A stretch of 11,575 nucleotides of DNA, taken from assembly GCA_023416575.1 (NCBI GenBank), contig JAEZHL010000189.1, forward strand, positions 1 through 11,575, in the 5' to 3' direction. The position numbers and the translations under genes were made by a program. This document shows positions 1-6,784 of this stretch, piece by piece. The notes below the pieces were generated by a model that worked only from the letters and a program-made list of their open reading frames with translations, was not told the DNA's origin and searched no databases. Within the stretch, counting starts at the first letter, position 1. Each line of letters opens with the position of its first letter. The stretch is from Pseudomonadota bacterium (lineage in GTDB: Bacteria; Pseudomonadota; Alphaproteobacteria; Rhizobiales; Hyphomicrobiaceae).

Positions 1-452
1 TCGTTGCGCGACAGGACGTTCTGCGTCCAATCGAAGGTCGTGCCATAGCCGTTGGTCGGGATCGTATGAATGAGGGCCAGCAGCCGGCCCATTTCCCGAG
101 CGATCGCGATCCGCCGCTGATGGTGGACGGCCGTCCGCCCCTCGACGCGCCGCGCCACCATGTAGGGCACCGACACCGGCTCGGTCCCGACTTGCAGCAC
201 CTCTGGCGTCGGTACGCCCACTTCGCGCACCTTGGCCAGCACCCACTGCTCCTTCAGGAAATCCTCGATCTTATCTGCAGCCGGGCTGAAACGGATGATG
301 AATGCACCCTCGCGGTGGTAGGCGGTATAGACATAGTTGCTGAGGCCACCGCTCATTTCCACGAGCCGATCGGGGGGCGAATTGAGGTGGAACTCGATGA
401 TGCTGCGGGCGATCGCCCGGGCCTGTCGATCACTCCATGTCTCTGACAGCAC
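1..452 (-). CDS. APH-fold small-molecule kinase (phosphotransferase family), N-terminal part, cut by window edge
   Basis: Reading the minus strand from a GTG at 452 gives an uninterrupted frame of about 150 codons that runs off the left edge. It resembles the N-terminal lobe of the aminoglycoside phosphotransferase/choline kinase fold. A glycine-rich nucleotide loop (SGGLSNYVY, about residues 34-42) is followed by a strand with a basic residue (FIIRFSP, about 51-57), then an ALVxxVxxxGVPTPEV-like stretch, a PYMVARRVEG hinge segment, and the LLALIHTIPTNGYG linker typical of the family. The catalytic HxD loop would lie outside the window. The gene starts 5 bases after the HAD phosphatase stop, so the two are almost certainly co-transcribed and perhaps translationally coupled; the ribosome site is weak. 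Given the TRAP operon context, a metabolite kinase is likelier than an antibiotic-resistance enzyme. The substrate is unknown, and the start codon is a best guess. Confidence 0.8.
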   Translation of the reverse strand, partial: MLSETWSDRQARAIARSIIEFHLNSPPDRLVEMSGGLSNYVYTAYHREGAFIIRFSPAADKIEDFLKEQWVLAKVREVGVPTPEVLQVGTEPVSVPYMVARRVEGRTAVHHQRRIAIAREMGRLLALIHTIPTNGYGTTFDWTQNVLSRN

Positions 453-457
453 GGGCT

Positions 458-1378
458 CTACTCTGCCGCTTTGAGTTGTCTGAGACCGGAGAGCTCGAAG
501 AGCAGCGCCCCCAACTCGAGAGAATCCCGGATCCTGACGGTCTGGTGCCGGCCGTGGTAGTCCAGATCCAGGCCACCGACGACGACGGCCAGCCCGACAT
601 CCTGCAGGAAGGTGTCCATCGGCGTGTCTCCGGCGCCCAGCCACTCGCCGACCTCGGTTCCCATGCGGGCTGCGAGCCGCCGCATGCCATCGCGTTTGTC
701 GGTGCCGGCGCCAGTGATGAAGTCCGATGGTTTGGTGTGCTGATAGGCCATCAGCTCGTCCCCGGCCCGCTCGACCAGCACGAACAGCATGCAGATCTCG
801 CACTCAGCGAGCCTCGTCCGCAGCCGCTCGACGTCGCCGCAGAACACCTCGGAAGCACTTAGATACTTGTGACGCACGTGCTGCACATGCTCGGCCAGGG
901 GCGTCCAGATCTTCTCACCGAGCCGCCAGTCGCGCGGGTAGAAGAAGACGAGCACCCGGTCGACTCCAAGACGCACCACCTCCTCGATGCTGGTCAGAAC
1001 CTCCTCGATCTGGCCGGGGCTCAGCACGCGCGCCTCGATCTCGTCGAAGCAGATTGCGCCGGCCGGGCTCTCGGTGAGATGGCCGATCAGGCTGCCGTTG
1101 AGCGAGATCAGCGGCAGCGGCGCGTTGGTGATGGCGTACCACTCCTGGCCGAAGGTTCCGATCACGCTCATCGGAAAGCGCAACGTGTTGATCACGATGG
1201 GGCGGCCCTGGTCGCTGAGCCGCGATAAGGCATGCGAGACGCCATGAGGGATGGCGACGCGGCCGTCGTGCTCGTGAACGGCAGTCCCGTCCAGGTCGGT
1301 GACGATGCCGCCGTGATCGTTGAAGCGAGACGACGCCGCGAATTCACGCAACGCTGGCGCCCAAGGCTGATCGCTCAT
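458..1378 (-). CDS. HAD-superfamily phosphatase (Cof/IIB-like)
   Basis: This 306-residue protein carries all four HAD motifs: motif I DLDGT with D28 and D30, motif II threonine T65 (VINTLR), motif III lysine near K228, and motif IV GAGDTPMD with D251 and D255. The roughly 150-residue segment between motifs II and III fits a C2-type cap as in Cof or sugar-phosphate phosphatases. By family it should hydrolyse a small phosphorylated metabolite in the cytoplasm using Mg2+ and an aspartyl-phosphate intermediate; the substrate is unknown. It lies 108 bases downstream of dctM and 5 bases upstream of the kinase gene, so it sits inside the transporter operon. The ATG at 1378 has only a distant GAGGG, about 13 bases upstream, inside the loop of a strong inverted repeat, which could affect translation. 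Confidence 0.85.
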   Translation of the reverse strand: MSDQPWAPALREFAASSRFNDHGGIVTDLDGTAVHEHDGRVAIPHGVSHALSRLSDQGRPIVINTLRFPMSVIGTFGQEWYAITNAPLPLISLNGSLIGHLTESPAGAICFDEIEARVLSPGQIEEVLTSIEEVVRLGVDRVLVFFYPRDWRLGEKIWTPLAEHVQHVRHKYLSASEVFCGDVERLRTRLAECEICMLFVLVERAGDELMAYQHTKPSDFITGAGTDKRDGMRRLAARMGTEVGEWLGAGDTPMDTFLQDVGLAVVVGGLDLDYHGRHQTVRIRDSLELGALLFELSGLRQLKAAE

Positions 1379-1379
1379 G

Positions 1380-1420
1380 GACCGGCAGGTCCCTCTTGCG
1401 AGATGGTTCTCCTGCCGGTC
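1380..1420 (-). repeat. Perfect 10-bp inverted repeat just upstream of the HAD start codon
   Basis: GACCGGCAGG at 1380-1389 and CCTGCCGGTC at 1411-1420 are exact reverse complements separated by 21 bases. In the mRNA the stem would end one base before the ATG at 1378, and its loop contains the only nearby Shine-Dalgarno-like GAGGG. It is strong enough to fold as an intercistronic hairpin that tunes translation or protects the upstream dctM message. There is no T-run on the 3' side, so a classic intrinsic terminator is unlikely. Confidence 0.6.
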
Positions 1421-1446
1421 AACCCTCGCCCGGTGGCAATCGTTCC
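1421..1446 (-). promoter_or_regulatory. Weak EcfG-like promoter candidate upstream of the HAD gene
   Basis: On the minus strand GGAAC (1446-1442) is followed by 17 bases and then GGTT (1424-1421). The alphaproteobacterial general-stress sigma factor consensus is GGAAC, 16-17 bases, CGTT; here the first base of the -10 is G. A start point 6-8 bases downstream would fall inside the left arm of the 1380-1420 inverted repeat, which argues against both being used in the same transcript. Confidence 0.25.
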
Positions 1447-1486
1447 AGCCAGGCGCACCCAGGACACCTGGTCTCGTGAGGCGTCG

Positions 1487-2770
1487 TTACGATGGTTGCC
1501 CGTACACAGCGTCACGCAGGCCGAGCGCGATCTCGGGCACGTATGTGATCAACAGAAGACAGGCGAGGACCACCAGCACGAACGGGACAAGCTTACCGAT
1601 GATTTCGTCGACCGAAATCTTTGCGACTGTACATGCCGCAAACAGATTGACGCCAAAGGGCGGCGTCACCATGCCGAGTGCCAGGTTGACGACAACGATG
1701 ACGCCGAGGTGAACCGGGTCGATGCCGAAGCCCGCTGCAACGGGAACCAGGATCGGCGCCAGCACGATGATCGCCGCCGACGTCTCGATGAACATGCCGA
1801 TGATGAACAGCGCCACGTTCACCCCGAGCAGGAACAGCAGCGGCGTGTCGAGATTGGCGCGCAGGAAGGCGCCGATCTGGTCCGGCACGCCGGCGCGGGT
1901 GATCAGGTAGCTGAAGAGACCGGCATTGGCGATGATGAACAGGATGACGGCCGACGACAGCACCGACTTGCGCAGGATCGGGCCGAGATCCGCGAACCCG
2001 ATTTCCCGGTGCACGACCATGCCGACGAGGAGCGCATAGAACACCGCCGCTACCGACGCCTCTGTCGGAGTGAAGACACCGCCATAGATGCCGCCGAGGA
2101 TGATGACCGGCATGAAGAGTGCGAACGCGGCCTTACGTGTGGCAGTGAAGAGCGGCAGCCGCCCGTCCCTGTCCTGCTTCCCGAGCCCCTTGATCCGCGC
2201 ATAGATGAGGACGAAGGCCATCAGGGCACCGCTGATCAGAATACCAGGCCCGATCCCCGCAATGAAAAGCTCGCCGATCGAAACCTCGGCCGAAACGCCG
2301 AAGATGATCATCGGGATCGAGGGCGGGATGATCACGCCGAGCTCGGCGGAGGTCGCCTGCAGAGCAGCCGCATAGGTCCTCGGATACCCGTGCTGTACCA
2401 GCGCCGGGATGAGAATGGCACCGATGGCGAAGGTGGTGGCGACGCTCGATCCTGAGACGGCGGCGAAGATCATGCACGTGAGCACGCAGCTTGCTGACAA
2501 GCCACCCTGCACGCCACCGACCACCGACTTCGCGAAATCGACCAGCCGGCGCGAAATGCCGCCGGTTTCCATGATGTTGCCGGCGAGAATGAAAAACGGG
2601 ATGGCGGCGAGCGGGAACTTGTTGAGGGCCGTGTAGATCTCCTTCACCGTCAGCAGCATGTTGACGTTCGACAGCCATGTGCCGAGCAGTGCCGACAAGC
2701 CGATCGACACTGCCACGGAGATCGACAGCGCGAAGCCGAGACACATGGTGACGAGCATCGCAAGGGACAT
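1487..2770 (-). CDS. dctM: TRAP transporter large permease, DctM family
   Basis: This 427-residue, highly hydrophobic protein matches the usual DctM length and has about 11-12 membrane segments. Family signatures seen include FPLAAIPFFILAGNIM (about 52-67), AAVSGSSVATTFAIGAIL (about 103-120), GVIIPPSIPMIIFG (about 145-158), GGVFTPTEASVAA (about 230-242) and a C-terminal ALGMVTPPFGVNLF. DctM is the ion-coupled channel subunit that moves substrate, delivered by the periplasmic receptor, across the inner membrane, driven by a sodium or proton gradient. The ATG at 2770 has an AAGG seven bases upstream. It lies 33 bases after dctQ in the same operon. A short CCAGG-ACA-CCTGG hairpin (1459-1471) lies just past its stop but lacks a T-run. 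Confidence 0.95.
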   Translation of the reverse strand: MSLAMLVTMCLGFALSISVAVSIGLSALLGTWLSNVNMLLTVKEIYTALNKFPLAAIPFFILAGNIMETGGISRRLVDFAKSVVGGVQGGLSASCVLTCMIFAAVSGSSVATTFAIGAILIPALVQHGYPRTYAAALQATSAELGVIIPPSIPMIIFGVSAEVSIGELFIAGIGPGILISGALMAFVLIYARIKGLGKQDRDGRLPLFTATRKAAFALFMPVIILGGIYGGVFTPTEASVAAVFYALLVGMVVHREIGFADLGPILRKSVLSSAVILFIIANAGLFSYLITRAGVPDQIGAFLRANLDTPLLFLLGVNVALFIIGMFIETSAAIIVLAPILVPVAAGFGIDPVHLGVIVVVNLALGMVTPPFGVNLFAACTVAKISVDEIIGKLVPFVLVVLACLLLITYVPEIALGLRDAVYGQPS

Positions 2771-2803
2771 GAGCGGGCCTTGTCTGCGAAGAAATTTAAG
2801 CCG

Positions 2804-3304
2804 TTATTGAGCTGTCTCGAGCTCACGATGGCGGGGATCGAACCACTGCCCGAGGATCGCGAGCAGTGAGAACGCCGCTCCGACGGGCATGGCGGAGTAG
2901 GCCCAGATCATCGTGAAAGACTCGAGCCCGGGGATCGACTGGAAGCGGGTGCGCCAGGTGTACTCGTAGCCCCACCACAGAATAGCGAGCATCAGCGTCG
3001 CGCTGGTGACGAGGATGAGCGTATCGAGCACCCGCCGCAGGCCAGGGCCGGACTTCCGGTACACCAGATCGACGGAGATCATCGCGCCCTGCCGGAAGGC
3101 CGTGGGAATGCCCATGAACACCATCCAGATGAGGGCAAACCTGACTGTCACCTCCGACCATTCCGCCGGCTGCTCGATGACGAAGCGGGAAATGATCTGG
3201 TAGAACCCCGCCAGCGAGGCGACGATCAGCATGGCGCAGGCGAACCACATCGCGGCAGATGTGGTGACCCGCTCGACAGCGAGAAAGGCGTTTCGGATGA
3301 ACAC
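2804..3304 (-). CDS. dctQ: TRAP transporter small permease, DctQ family
   Basis: This 166-residue membrane protein has four predicted transmembrane helices (about residues 15-37, 53-72, 92-112 and 134-154). The family-typical stretch WSEVTVRFALIWMVFMGIP lies around residues 49-67, just before and in the second helix. DctQ partners DctM as the small integral subunit of the TRAP permease. The start is GTG at 3304, supported by GAGG six bases upstream (3314-3311). The gene lies between dctP (82-base gap) and dctM (33-base gap), the standard dctPQM order. Confidence 0.93.
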   Translation of the reverse strand: MFIRNAFLAVERVTTSAAMWFACAMLIVASLAGFYQIISRFVIEQPAEWSEVTVRFALIWMVFMGIPTAFRQGAMISVDLVYRKSGPGLRRVLDTLILVTSATLMLAILWWGYEYTWRTRFQSIPGLESFTMIWAYSAMPVGAAFSLLAILGQWFDPRHRELETAQ

Positions 3305-3386
3305 GTCCGGCCTCGGTTAACAAGCGAACGGTGCGAGGGCGCACAGCGGATGAGACGTCCGCCATGCGCCATTCACGATCGCTCGC

Positions 3387-4364
3387 TTACTTGCCTTCGC
3401 GGAGCTTACGGATGTTTTCCTCGCCGAACTTCTTGTTGAACTCGGCGAAGACCGGCTTCAGCGTTTCCTGGAACTTGCCGCGGTCGACGTCCTCGACGAC
3501 TTCCATGCCCTTCGAGCGCAGATAGGCGACGGCATTCTGCTCGTCCTTGTCGACGCGCGCCCGGTTCGCCTTAACGCCTTCCTTCGCGGCCTCCAGGAAG
3601 GCCTGCTTGTCGGCATCCGACAGCTTGTCCCACAGGTCCTTGTTCATCAGGAAGAGCGCGGGCGAATAGACGTGGCCCGTCAGCGACAGATGCTTCTGCA
3701 CCTGCTCGAACTTCCAGGCCGTGATGACGGTCAGCGGGTTCTCCTGACCATCCACCGTGCCCTGCTGCAGAGCCGTGAACACCTCGCTGATGGCCATTGG
3801 CGTCGGGATGATGCCGAAGCCCTTATAGGCCTGGATGTGCGTCGGGTTCTCCATCGTACGCATCTTCAGGCCCTTGAGATCGTCGGGCCCTTTCACCGAC
3901 ACCTTGGAGTTGGTCATGTGCCGGAAGCCGTTCTCGGCCCAGGCCAGCGCCTTGATGCCCTTGGCGTCGAACTTCTTCAGCATCTCCTGCCCGATGGGGC
4001 CGTCGAGGGTCGAGCGGGCATGGGCGTAGTCGCGGAACAGGAACGGAATGTCGAGGATCGCCAACTCCGGCACGAAATTCGGAATCGGACCGGTCGAGCT
4101 CACCGCCAGGTCGAGCGTGCCGAGCTGAATGGCCTCGACGGCCTCGCGCTCGTTGCCGAGGGCGCTGGCGTAGAAATTCTGGATCTTGTAGCGGCCGTTG
4201 GTGCGCTTCTCGACCTCGGCTGCGAACGTGTCGACCGCGACGCCGTAATGCGAATCATGCGGCACCGAGATGTTCATCTTGAAGGTCGTCTGCGCCGAGG
4301 CGGCGCCCGCCGCCAAGAGGCCGACCGCGGCAACCGCGAGGCCAGTCAGCTTAAAGAGAGTCAT
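3387..4364 (-). CDS. dctP: TRAP transporter periplasmic substrate-binding receptor, DctP family
   Basis: This is a periplasmic receptor that captures an organic acid for the DctQM permease. The N-terminus has a Lys, a hydrophobic core (LTGLAVAAVGLLAAG) and an ASA cleavage site followed by QTTF, i.e. a Sec signal peptide of about 24 residues. Family hallmarks follow: the GLKMR motif, whose arginine (R169 from this start) usually salt-bridges a substrate carboxylate, then FTALQQGTVDGQENPL. Length (325 residues) is normal. The start chosen is the ATG at 4364, because GGAGGA lies just before the tandem ATGATG. An upstream in-frame ATG at 4385 would encode MKKSGG, but its codons contain that ribosome site. 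It is the first gene of the minus-strand operon. The conserved arginine suggests a carboxylate ligand; the exact one is not deducible. Confidence 0.93.
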   Translation of the reverse strand: MTLFKLTGLAVAAVGLLAAGAASAQTTFKMNISVPHDSHYGVAVDTFAAEVEKRTNGRYKIQNFYASALGNEREAVEAIQLGTLDLAVSSTGPIPNFVPELAILDIPFLFRDYAHARSTLDGPIGQEMLKKFDAKGIKALAWAENGFRHMTNSKVSVKGPDDLKGLKMRTMENPTHIQAYKGFGIIPTPMAISEVFTALQQGTVDGQENPLTVITAWKFEQVQKHLSLTGHVYSPALFLMNKDLWDKLSDADKQAFLEAAKEGVKANRARVDKDEQNAVAYLRSKGMEVVEDVDRGKFQETLKPVFAEFNKKFGEENIRKLREGK

Positions 4365-4418
4365 CATTCCTCCGGATTTTTTCATTGCACCTGATCTTGG
4401 GCCGCCGCGCGAGCGGAA

Positions 4419-4441
4419 ACCGATCGGTGCAGTTCTGCACC
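4419..4441. promoter_or_regulatory. Overlapping perfect palindromes upstream of dctP, probable operator
   Basis: GGTGCAG-TT-CTGCACC (4426-4441) is a perfect inverted repeat with 7-bp arms and a 2-base centre. That centre is too short for an RNA loop without unpairing, so a dimeric DNA-binding protein is the better reading. It overlaps a second 10-bp perfect palindrome, ACCGATCGGT (4419-4428). Together they lie about 55-77 bases upstream of the dctP start codon, where a repressor or activator of the transporter operon would bind. No regulator gene is in the window. Confidence 0.5.
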
Positions 4442-4510
4442 AAGCCCGAACTTCTAGCCCGTTTGCGCGCCGAGGTCATGCCCCAGTTGACGTAATCGCA
4501 TATTTTTATG

Positions 4511-4531
4511 ACAGCTTAGTATGTTAGCTGT
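4511..4531. promoter_or_regulatory. 21-bp palindrome in the divergent intergenic region, probable operator/promoter zone
   Basis: ACAGCT at 4511-4516 and AGCTGT at 4526-4531 are exact inverted arms around a 9-base centre (TAGTATGTT). The site sits in the most AT-rich patch of the gap (about 4498-4530), where the promoters for dctP (minus) and the enolase-superfamily gene (plus) would be expected. The arm spacing fits a dimeric GntR-, LacI- or TetR-type regulator; the family is not determined. No convincing sigma-70 -35/-10 pair with proper spacing was found. The best minus-strand guess is TTGCAC (4537-4532) with CATAAA 19 bases further on, which is weak. Confidence 0.5.
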
Positions 4532-4588
4532 GCAAGCCTCGGATTCGGCAGCACGATAAACGACCAGCCGGCCCTTTAGGTGATACCT

Positions 4589-5713
4589 GTGTCAGACACC
4601 ACGATCACTGCGCTCAGAACAACGCTGCTTCGGATCTCCTGGGCGGGTTCGCCCCCAGCCAACGGCATCATGCCGCCGACCCACCGCGAGTTGCTGGTTC
4701 TTGAAATCTCGACGCGCGGCGGCATCACAGGCATGGCGTACCTGCAGCCGCTGTCGGGCGGACTCGAAACTCTCGACACGTGCCTCAGGGAGATGATCGC
4801 GCCGAAGGTGCTCGGCCGCGATGCCACCGAGGTCGAGGGCATCTGGCAGACGCTGTGGAAATCGACCTATTGGCTCGGCCGCGCCGGAATTGCGGTATTC
4901 GCTCTTTCAGCCGTCGACATCGCCTTGTGGGACATCGTCGGCAAGCGCGCCGGCCTGCCGCTCTACCGCCTCTGGGGCAAGTGCCGCGACGCGGTGCCGG
5001 CATATGGCTCGGGGTGCTGGCGCGGGCTCGGTCGAGACGGCATGATCGCGCGAGCGCGCCAATTCACGGACATGGGCCTCAGCGCCATCAAGATGCAGGT
5101 CGCGCACATCCGGCCCTGGCGGGAGGACGTCGAGAACGTGCGCGCCATGCGCGCGGCGCTCGGCCCCGACGTCGAGATCATGATAGACGTCAACATGGGC
5201 TGGAGCGCCGATACCGCGATCCAGGCCGGCCGCCACCTCGACGAGCTTGACGTCTACTGGCTCGAGGAGCCGGTGGTATGTGAGGATTTCGAGGGCTACC
5301 AGCGCATTGCCGCGGCGCTCAAGACGCGCATCGTGGGCGGTGAAAGTCATTTCACGCGCTATGACCTGCGGCCGTTCTTCACTACCCCGAGCTCTCCCAT
5401 TCTGCAGCCTGACCCGATGCGGGGCGGGTTGACTGAATTACGCAAGATCGCCGCCGTGGCCGAAACCTGGGGCCTCACGATCGCACCGCACCTGTTCCAC
5501 GAGCTGAACGTGCACCTGCTCGCCTCCATCCCGAACGCGAGCTGGCTGGAATACATGGACTGGAACGATGACCTGTGGGTCGAGCCTCTGATCCCGGTCA
5601 GAGGCATGCTGAAACCACCCGAAGCTCCGGGGCATGGCCTGCGCTTCAAGCCGGAGGTTCTATCGGATCACCGCGTCGGCGGGTTCGAGGCAGGGCTCGC
5701 GCGCGCCGACTGA
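4589..5713 (+). CDS. Enolase-superfamily enzyme, mandelate racemase/muconate lactonizing type (probable acid-sugar dehydratase)
   Basis: This 374-residue enzyme has the capping domain followed by a modified TIM barrel. Visible catalytic elements are K168 in IKMQ, metal ligands D200 (MIDVN), E226/E227 (LEEPV) and E252 (GGES), the His-Asp dyad D275 (QPDP) and H301 (IAPH), and E321 (LEYMDW). This places it in the mandelate racemase subgroup, which abstracts a proton alpha to a carboxylate. The usual KxK motif reads K-M-Q, so the second lysine is Gln; chemistry from the His face, such as dehydration, is more likely than two-base racemisation. GTG at 4589 is chosen because AGGTG lies six bases upstream; an in-frame GTG at 4580 lacks a ribosome site. 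The gene is divergent from the TRAP operon, so its substrate is probably what that transporter imports. Confidence 0.88.
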   Translation: MSDTTITALRTTLLRISWAGSPPANGIMPPTHRELLVLEISTRGGITGMAYLQPLSGGLETLDTCLREMIAPKVLGRDATEVEGIWQTLWKSTYWLGRAGIAVFALSAVDIALWDIVGKRAGLPLYRLWGKCRDAVPAYGSGCWRGLGRDGMIARARQFTDMGLSAIKMQVAHIRPWREDVENVRAMRAALGPDVEIMIDVNMGWSADTAIQAGRHLDELDVYWLEEPVVCEDFEGYQRIAAALKTRIVGGESHFTRYDLRPFFTTPSSPILQPDPMRGGLTELRKIAAVAETWGLTIAPHLFHELNVHLLASIPNASWLEYMDWNDDLWVEPLIPVRGMLKPPEAPGHGLRFKPEVLSDHRVGGFEAGLARAD

Positions 5714-5726
5714 GCGGCGCTCAAGG

Positions 5727-6197
5727 CTAGCGTTGCAACGGGACTTGCTGGGACTGTGCCTGGCCTTGCTGCTGCACGGGGAAGAGAGACCGGATCTCCG
5801 GCGGCAGCATCTGCTTGACCTCGTTGAGCTCGCCGCCGGGAATATGGCGCTCGATCACCCGGAAGACCGCCCGGGCCGCCTCTTCCGCGCCGAGCGGGCG
5901 GATGTTGTGCAGGTGCTCGTTGATCTTGGCGAGAAACTCGTCCTGCGAGCGGATTTTCTGCGGCATCGTCGAAGGCCGGAAGCCTTCGTAGAAGATGCCG
6001 CGGATGAGCATCGGCAGCTGCGCGGACAGGTCCGAGGCTTCATCGACCGTCAACCGGTCGCGCAGGGCGAACAGAACTGCCCGCAGTGCATGATAGCAGC
6101 GCTGGCGATCGGGCCCCAGATCGTCGCCGATCTCCTTCAGCCAGAGATTTGTCGTTTGGAGGGTTTTGTCGAATACCTCAAGGCCGGTCGAGCTCAT
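5727..6197 (-). CDS. DUF2267 family protein
   Basis: This 156-residue soluble protein matches the DUF2267 family. It has two similar helical halves, an N-terminal one with LGPDRQRCYHALRAVLFALRDRL and SAQLPMLIRGIFYEGFRP, and a C-terminal one with EEAARAVFRVIERHI and VKQMLPPEIRSLFP. The last 17 residues are Gln-rich (PVQQQGQAQSQQ), probably a disordered tail. No enzymatic residues are recognised and the biochemical role is unknown; in alphaproteobacteria such genes are often found among stress-responsive loci. The start ATG at 6197 has GGAG seven bases upstream. About 75 bases upstream lies an EcfG-type promoter, which suggests general-stress control. Its 3' end converges on the enolase-superfamily gene with only 13 bases between. 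Confidence 0.8.
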   Translation of the reverse strand: MSSTGLEVFDKTLQTTNLWLKEIGDDLGPDRQRCYHALRAVLFALRDRLTVDEASDLSAQLPMLIRGIFYEGFRPSTMPQKIRSQDEFLAKINEHLHNIRPLGAEEAARAVFRVIERHIPGGELNEVKQMLPPEIRSLFPVQQQGQAQSQQVPLQR

Positions 6198-6271
6198 GTC
6201 TCGTCTCCATACAGTGAGCTCCGGGATTGGCCCCCAGCTCGACTCCCCGAGCTTGGTTGTCTATACTTCCG

Positions 6272-6296
6272 AACGCTTCAGCCAGATGCCGGTTCC
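6272..6296 (-). promoter_or_regulatory. EcfG-type (general stress) promoter for the DUF2267 gene
   Basis: On the minus strand GGAAC (6296-6292), a 16-base spacer, then CGTT (6275-6272) matches exactly the alphaproteobacterial PhyR-EcfG regulon consensus (GGAAC-N16/17-CGTT). Transcription would begin near 6265, giving a leader of roughly 65-70 bases to the ATG at 6197. It lies in the 139-base gap between the DksA-type gene and the DUF2267 gene, which implies separate transcription of the latter. The motif is seen in sequence; its use is inferred. Confidence 0.6.
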
Positions 6297-6336
6297 GGGT
6301 CGCTGCGGGAGCCTCAAGGAGAGTGGTATCGCCTCC

Positions 6337-6687
6337 TCAACGCCGCGCCTGCCGGGCACAGTCGATGCAGTTCGGGAGGGAGGGGTCGAGGTCGAGACGG
6401 CGCTCGTCGATGTCCTCGCCGCATGTGAGGCAGAATCCGTATCCACCCTCAGCGATGCGTTGTAGCGCCGCCTCGATGCGCGCCAACTCCTGCTCGCGCT
6501 GGCGGCCGGTCGCGAGCGCGGTCGCCTGCTCCTGGATGGCATGCATGCGGGAAAGTCTCCCCACCGTCGTCTGGTCGTGCTCCACCGTGCTGCGATCGGC
6601 CTCGGTCAGGTCCTGTGCTTCCATGAGCTGGGCCTGTCGCGCCCTCAGTCTCGCGACGTACTTGTCGATATCGAGTTTGCGTGGCAT
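6337..6687 (-). CDS. DksA/TraR-family C4 zinc-finger protein
   Basis: This 116-residue protein has a long N-terminal helical hairpin (about residues 8-80) ending in a C4 zinc finger with C86, C89, C107 and C110 in CLTC-x17-CIDC spacing. The stretch DQTTVGRLSRMHAIQEQA and the GGYGFCLTCGEDI turn are hallmarks of short DksA-like proteins. Classical DksA enters the RNA polymerase secondary channel and works with ppGpp; this copy is shorter than E. coli DksA (151 residues), so equivalence is not assured. The ATG at 6687 is chosen because GGAG lies nine bases upstream and homology begins at MPRKL. A longer frame to 6810 would add an Arg/Ala-rich non-conserved leader that overlaps the prfC start. 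It is divergent from prfC. Confidence 0.85.
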   Translation of the reverse strand: MPRKLDIDKYVARLRARQAQLMEAQDLTEADRSTVEHDQTTVGRLSRMHAIQEQATALATGRQREQELARIEAALQRIAEGGYGFCLTCGEDIDERRLDLDPSLPNCIDCARQARR

Positions 6688-6784
6688 GGCCGCCTGCTCC
6701 ATATGAGGCACTGAATCGGCTCGCGCAGAGGCCGCCCGACGGGCGCGGTGGTGCCCTGTCGCGGCACGGCACGACGCCCGAGCG

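Noticed and set aside
1..452. Antibiotic-resistance aminoglycoside phosphotransferase
   Set aside because: The fold matches broadly, but the gene lies in a metabolic transport operon and the catalytic and substrate half is outside the window, so a resistance call is not supported.
1232..2455. Long plus-strand open frame of 407 codons opposite dctM
   Set aside because: It is antisense to dctM and the HAD gene, is full of Asp, Arg, Glu and His as expected from reading a hydrophobic GC-rich gene backwards, and has no recognisable domain.
2823..3365. 180-codon minus-strand frame overlapping dctQ
   Set aside because: It is out of frame with dctQ, is Arg/His-rich and lacks membrane segments; dctQ in the other frame has the four-helix pattern.
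4487..4515. TTGACG as a sigma-70 -35 box for the enolase-superfamily gene
   Set aside because: At 16-18 bases spacing there is no acceptable -10; the nearest TATGAC sits only 14 bases away.
5711..5723. TGAGC-GGC-GCTCA hairpin at the convergent end of the enolase-superfamily and DUF2267 genes
   Set aside because: The arms are only 5 bp and no T-run follows; in GC-rich DNA this is easily chance, so it is not listed as a terminator.
6733..6745. CGCCCG-A-CGGGCG palindrome between the DksA-type gene and prfC
   Set aside because: Low-complexity GC sequence, expected often in this composition, with no promoter context to support it as an operator.
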